64,000 nucleotides of DNA from Strix aluco (taxonomy: Eukaryota > Chordata > Aves > Strigiformes > Strigidae), in NCBI RefSeq assembly GCF_031877795.1, contig NC_133934.1, forward strand, positions 46,840,725 to 46,904,724, in the 5' to 3' direction. Below are positions 62,901 to 64,000 of the stretch, in pieces (the stretch's first letter is position 1; each line of letters begins with the position of its first letter). The notes beneath the pieces are model-generated. The model worked only from the letters and a program-made list of their open reading frames with translations. It did no database searches and was not told the origin of the DNA. Position numbers and translations under genes: made by a program.

Positions 62901-64000
62901 TTCATTTCTCCTTAGTGTTTAATGTAGATGCAAACATAAGACAGCAACAAAACAAAAGAAAGAAAAACCTCAGGACCAAATCTATCATAAGACAGACAAA
63001 GCTGCCAAACTGCGTCCAGTCAGCACATGGTTGCTGTAGGAAATGCTGGCAGTTGCCTCCCTATGCAGAGGTCAGTTACAATTGCATACCATGGAGATAC
63101 TGCCCGGATAGGCTGTGAGTTATTCTGGAAGAGGAAGAGAAAGGAACTGTCAAAGCCAGACATGTTCTGGAGACACATCCTCATAAACAGACTCAGAAAT
63201 CACAAACCCAATCTATGTCCTAAGTGGATCTCAAGTCACAGATACCTCCGGGAGCCTCTCCTGGGTCCGCCTGGCCTTTGGTTTGCTTCCATGTGTATCC
63301 CAATTTTTTAACCCAGAAATGACAGTCTTTCTCTTCTGAATGTTAATGCATTTTTCTTGGTATCTTCCTTTTAGACAACAAGGAAAAATGAATGTATCAA
63401 TAATTAACATGACACAGTTCTTTGTAATTAAGAGGTCGTGTACTTTCTCAACAACTTCTATCTCCATGGATGCAACCAAAGCTAGTGATAAGGCTCTGGT
63501 GATATTCTTCTGAGCTTTGCCTATGTACGTAGCTCTATCTGTTGAAGTGAGCAGCAGCAAAATAGTTCAAAACATGGACATGTTCAGAAATGAAGGTGGT
63601 AGTTCCAGCTCATAGCTGTCATGTCTCACCATATACAGTCTTGTTCCCAGCAGAGAATTTAGTTTTCCTACCTTCATACTGTCAGCTGCACACTGATTCA
63701 AATCTTGAAGGTTTTCTTTATGTATAAGACCTAGAATATATTTTTGCTTTAAGCAATGAACTACAAAAATTATTTTCTTGTCTGTGCCCTCTGCTGGTGC
63801 ATTCTCAGCAATGAATATATCTTCCATTTTTCTCTAAAATAAATAGATTTCCTCTACCCTTCTCACTCCCCTCTTCACAGCTAGAAATGTCAGGAATTAT
63901 AATTGCTGACACTGTGCTTGCTGCAGGACTACAGAGAAGTGGGGGTTTGGTATAAGCAGAAATTTGACCTGCCATTTTCTCAGCCTTCAGCTGAGGGAAA
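62901..64000. other. Right end of the window, non-coding except one weak exon candidate
   Basis: Average composition and no recognised gene. The plus frames at 62867-63311 look like chance. The exon-like segment at 63672-63833 is listed separately. Confidence 0.45.
63672..63833 (-). other. Exon-like ORF segment with acceptor, strong start context and donor (weak)
   Basis: On minus, an acceptor-like ...ctatttattttag precedes AGAAAA-ATG (A at -3, G at +4). From ATG at 63827 exactly 52 codons (MEDIFIAENAPAEGTDKK...AADSMK) run to a donor AAG|gtagga at 63670-63671, phase 0. Without splicing the frame continues to 63567 (86 codons in all). I recognise no family. Open length, start context and donor together are suggestive, but any one could be chance in AT-rich DNA. 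Confidence 0.2.

Noticed and set aside
1..64000. tRNA, rRNA, CRISPR, intact viral or LTR elements
   Set aside because: I saw no box A/B pair with a cloverleaf, no regularly spaced repeats, no paired LTRs and no retroviral-type frames by eye.

Overview
This is a vertebrate nuclear window, most likely from a bird. It is AT-rich, has low repeat density and no dense coding. It carries two fragments of the CR1 LINE 3' end, the typical avian retrotransposon, plus several very decayed older amniote repeats. Nothing bacterial, viral or CRISPR-like is present. Nearly all open frames are chance.

The one gene I can identify firmly is on the minus strand. A 69-base exon (24434-24502) encodes MASYVDNSFRQAVMKN... 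through Gln23 and ends in a consensus splice donor. I recognise it as the first coding exon of the long isoform of RAPGEF2, a Rap guanine-nucleotide exchange factor. It lies inside a strong CpG island (about 24185-25225) with GC boxes, a (GCC)6 run in the 5' leader, a pyrimidine/purine tract and a nearly perfect 27-bp hairpin. This is the promoter and 5' leader.

Layout: 1-24433 is RAPGEF2 intron 1, continuing past the left edge. It holds a CR1 fragment at 2840-3053, a GC-rich ORF-bearing patch near 9.6 kb, a small secondary CpG cluster near 22.9-23.0 kb with an NF-Y-type CCAAT box nearby, and a G22 tract at 24014. 24434-25225 is the promoter and first exon. 25226-64000 is upstream flank. It holds ancient amniote repeat relics (28.9-29.3, 32.6, 35.7, 62.2 and 62.8 kb), a possible hAT relic, a minus-strand CR1 fragment at 49.9 kb, simple repeats, and two weak exon-like candidates (55.65 kb plus, 63.7-63.8 kb minus).

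The base composition of the left part (A over T and C over G on the plus strand, by eye) fits an intron transcribed from the minus strand. I found no convincing undescribed system. The best items for a second look are the 27-bp promoter hairpin, the secondary CpG cluster in intron 1, and the two exon-like candidates upstream of RAPGEF2.
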